Below are positions 5,456-5,935 of a stretch of DNA of 5,935 nt, one piece after another (position 1 is the first letter of the stretch; every line of letters begins with the position of its first letter). The DNA comes from Nocardia sp. (lineage in GTDB: Bacteria; Actinomycetota; Actinomycetes; Mycobacteriales; Mycobacteriaceae). Below the pieces are notes generated by a model. It made no database searches. It was not told the origin of the DNA and worked only from the letters and a program-made list of their open reading frames with translations. The stretch spans positions 1 to 5,935 of the forward strand of contig JABFXT010000562.1 in assembly GCA_013361595.1 (NCBI GenBank), read 5' to 3'. The position numbers and the translations under genes are program-made.

Positions 5456-5875
5456 TCAGGCGAAGGTGAGATTGCGGGGGCTGATCAGATCCGAGCCCTC
5501 GGGCGCATGCGCCGGATCCGATCCCAGCTCGACCGGACGATTACGGGAATCGACGAACACCACCTTCGGGTCGTACTCGCGCAGCTCTGCTTCGTCCATC
5601 ATCCCGTAGGCGATGAGAATGACCAGGTCACCAGGATTGACCAGATGTGCGGCGGCACCGTTGATACCGATCACACCCGAACCCCGCTCACCCGCGATCA
5701 CATAGGTCTCCAGCCGGGCGCCGTTGTCGATATCGACGATGCAGACCTGCTCGCCCTCGAGCAGATCGGCGGCATCGAGAAGATCCTGATCGATGGTCAC
5801 CGAACCGACATAGTGCAGGTCGGCATGGGTCACGGTGGCCCGGTGGATCTTCGATTTCATCATGGTGCGCAACAT
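5456..5875 (-). CDS. panD: Aspartate 1-decarboxylase (PanD)
   Basis: Pyruvoyl-dependent enzyme that decarboxylates L-aspartate to beta-alanine, the half of pantothenate that PanC joins to pantoate; cytosolic. The sequence is close to mycobacterial PanD along its length: the opening [16 protein letters not shown], then [45 protein letters not shown] and [12 protein letters not shown]. The self-processing site that creates the pyruvoyl group is Gly-Ser in YVGS. Two tandem ATG codons occur; I chose the second because it puts the cleavage site at Gly24-Ser25, the classical numbering, and lies 8 nt after an AAAGG ribosome binding site (5 nt for the first ATG at 5876-5878). The protein is 139 residues, normal for actinobacteria. 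coaX starts 17 nt after the stop, so the two are probably cotranscribed with the gene upstream. Confidence 0.97.
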   Translation of the reverse strand: MLRTMMKSKIHRATVTHADLHYVGSVTIDQDLLDAADLLEGEQVCIVDIDNGARLETYVIAGERGSGVIGINGAAAHLVNPGDLVILIAYGMMDEAELREYDPKVVFVDSRNRPVELGSDPAHAPEGSDLISPRNLTFA

Positions 5876-5894
5876 CATCGTCGCCTTTCTGTGT

Positions 5895-5935
5895 TCATGG
5901 TGCCGCCTCCGGCGGCACGGGGTCGGGGCCCTCGT
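5895..5935 (-). CDS. C-terminal end of an upstream gene (possibly panC), partial
   Basis: Read on the minus strand from the window edge, one frame gives [12 protein letters not shown] followed by TGA, with G or C in the third position of 10 of 12 codons, as expected for a coding frame in this genome. It ends 19 nt before the panD ATG. In mycobacteria the gene directly before panD is panC (pantothenate synthetase), so a panC tail is the natural guess from context. The visible residues carry no diagnostic motif. A second frame also ends in a TGA overlapping the panD start region, but its codon use is less convincing. The identity is inferred from gene order only. Confidence 0.3.
   Translation of the reverse strand, partial: EGPDPVPPEAAP

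Noticed and set aside
4356..5609. Long plus-strand open frame opposite panD, coaX and the leader
   Set aside because: His/Arg/Gln-rich composition with no domain, and directly antisense to panD and coaX, which match known families along their length.
1..5935. CRISPR array, tRNA, rRNA, insertion sequence or prophage
   Set aside because: No regularly spaced repeats, no cloverleaf or ribosomal RNA sequence, and no transposase, integrase or phage motifs seen on either strand.

Overview
The window is high-G+C actinobacterial DNA. The protein sequences and gene order point to a mycolic-acid-group actinomycete, most likely Nocardia or a close relative: Lsr2, mycobacterial-type LysS, and a panD-coaX-lysS-lsr2 order as in Mycobacterium. 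Genus is inferred from remembered family sequences; no search was run. Every gene I accept lies on the minus strand, so transcription runs from high to low coordinates.

Layout in transcription order. (1) 5895-5935: the last 12 codons of an upstream gene, possibly panC. (2) panD (aspartate decarboxylase) and coaX (type III pantothenate kinase family), 17 nt apart: a pantothenate/CoA block. (3) A 188-nt gap with an inverted repeat after coaX, then a nine-residue leader peptide MRTQECCRG with two adjacent Cys codons. It is followed by four mutually complementary segments and a U-rich tract: a complete transcription attenuator. (4) A type I cysteine dioxygenase and a single-domain rhodanese, overlapping by one base (TGATG), as a two-gene sulfur operon under that attenuator. 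(5) A 196-nt gap with a 9-bp inverted repeat and a possible promoter. (6) lysS, whose reading frame has no stop before lsr2 and runs in frame through the whole of lsr2. (7) lsr2, with its own ATG, ribosome binding site and possible promoter. (8) A 253-nt gap with a strong GC hairpin, another hairpin and short direct repeats. (9) An FHA-LuxR-type regulator. (10) 281 nt with no convincing gene but several hairpins.

The genes cover CoA precursor synthesis, cysteine sulfur oxidation and sulfane transfer, lysyl-tRNA charging, nucleoid silencing, and probably phosphothreonine-dependent transcription control. The two observations most worth following are the cysteine-codon attenuator in front of the dioxygenase-rhodanese pair, whose geometry fits ribosome-mediated control codon by codon, and the uninterrupted LysS-Lsr2 reading frame.
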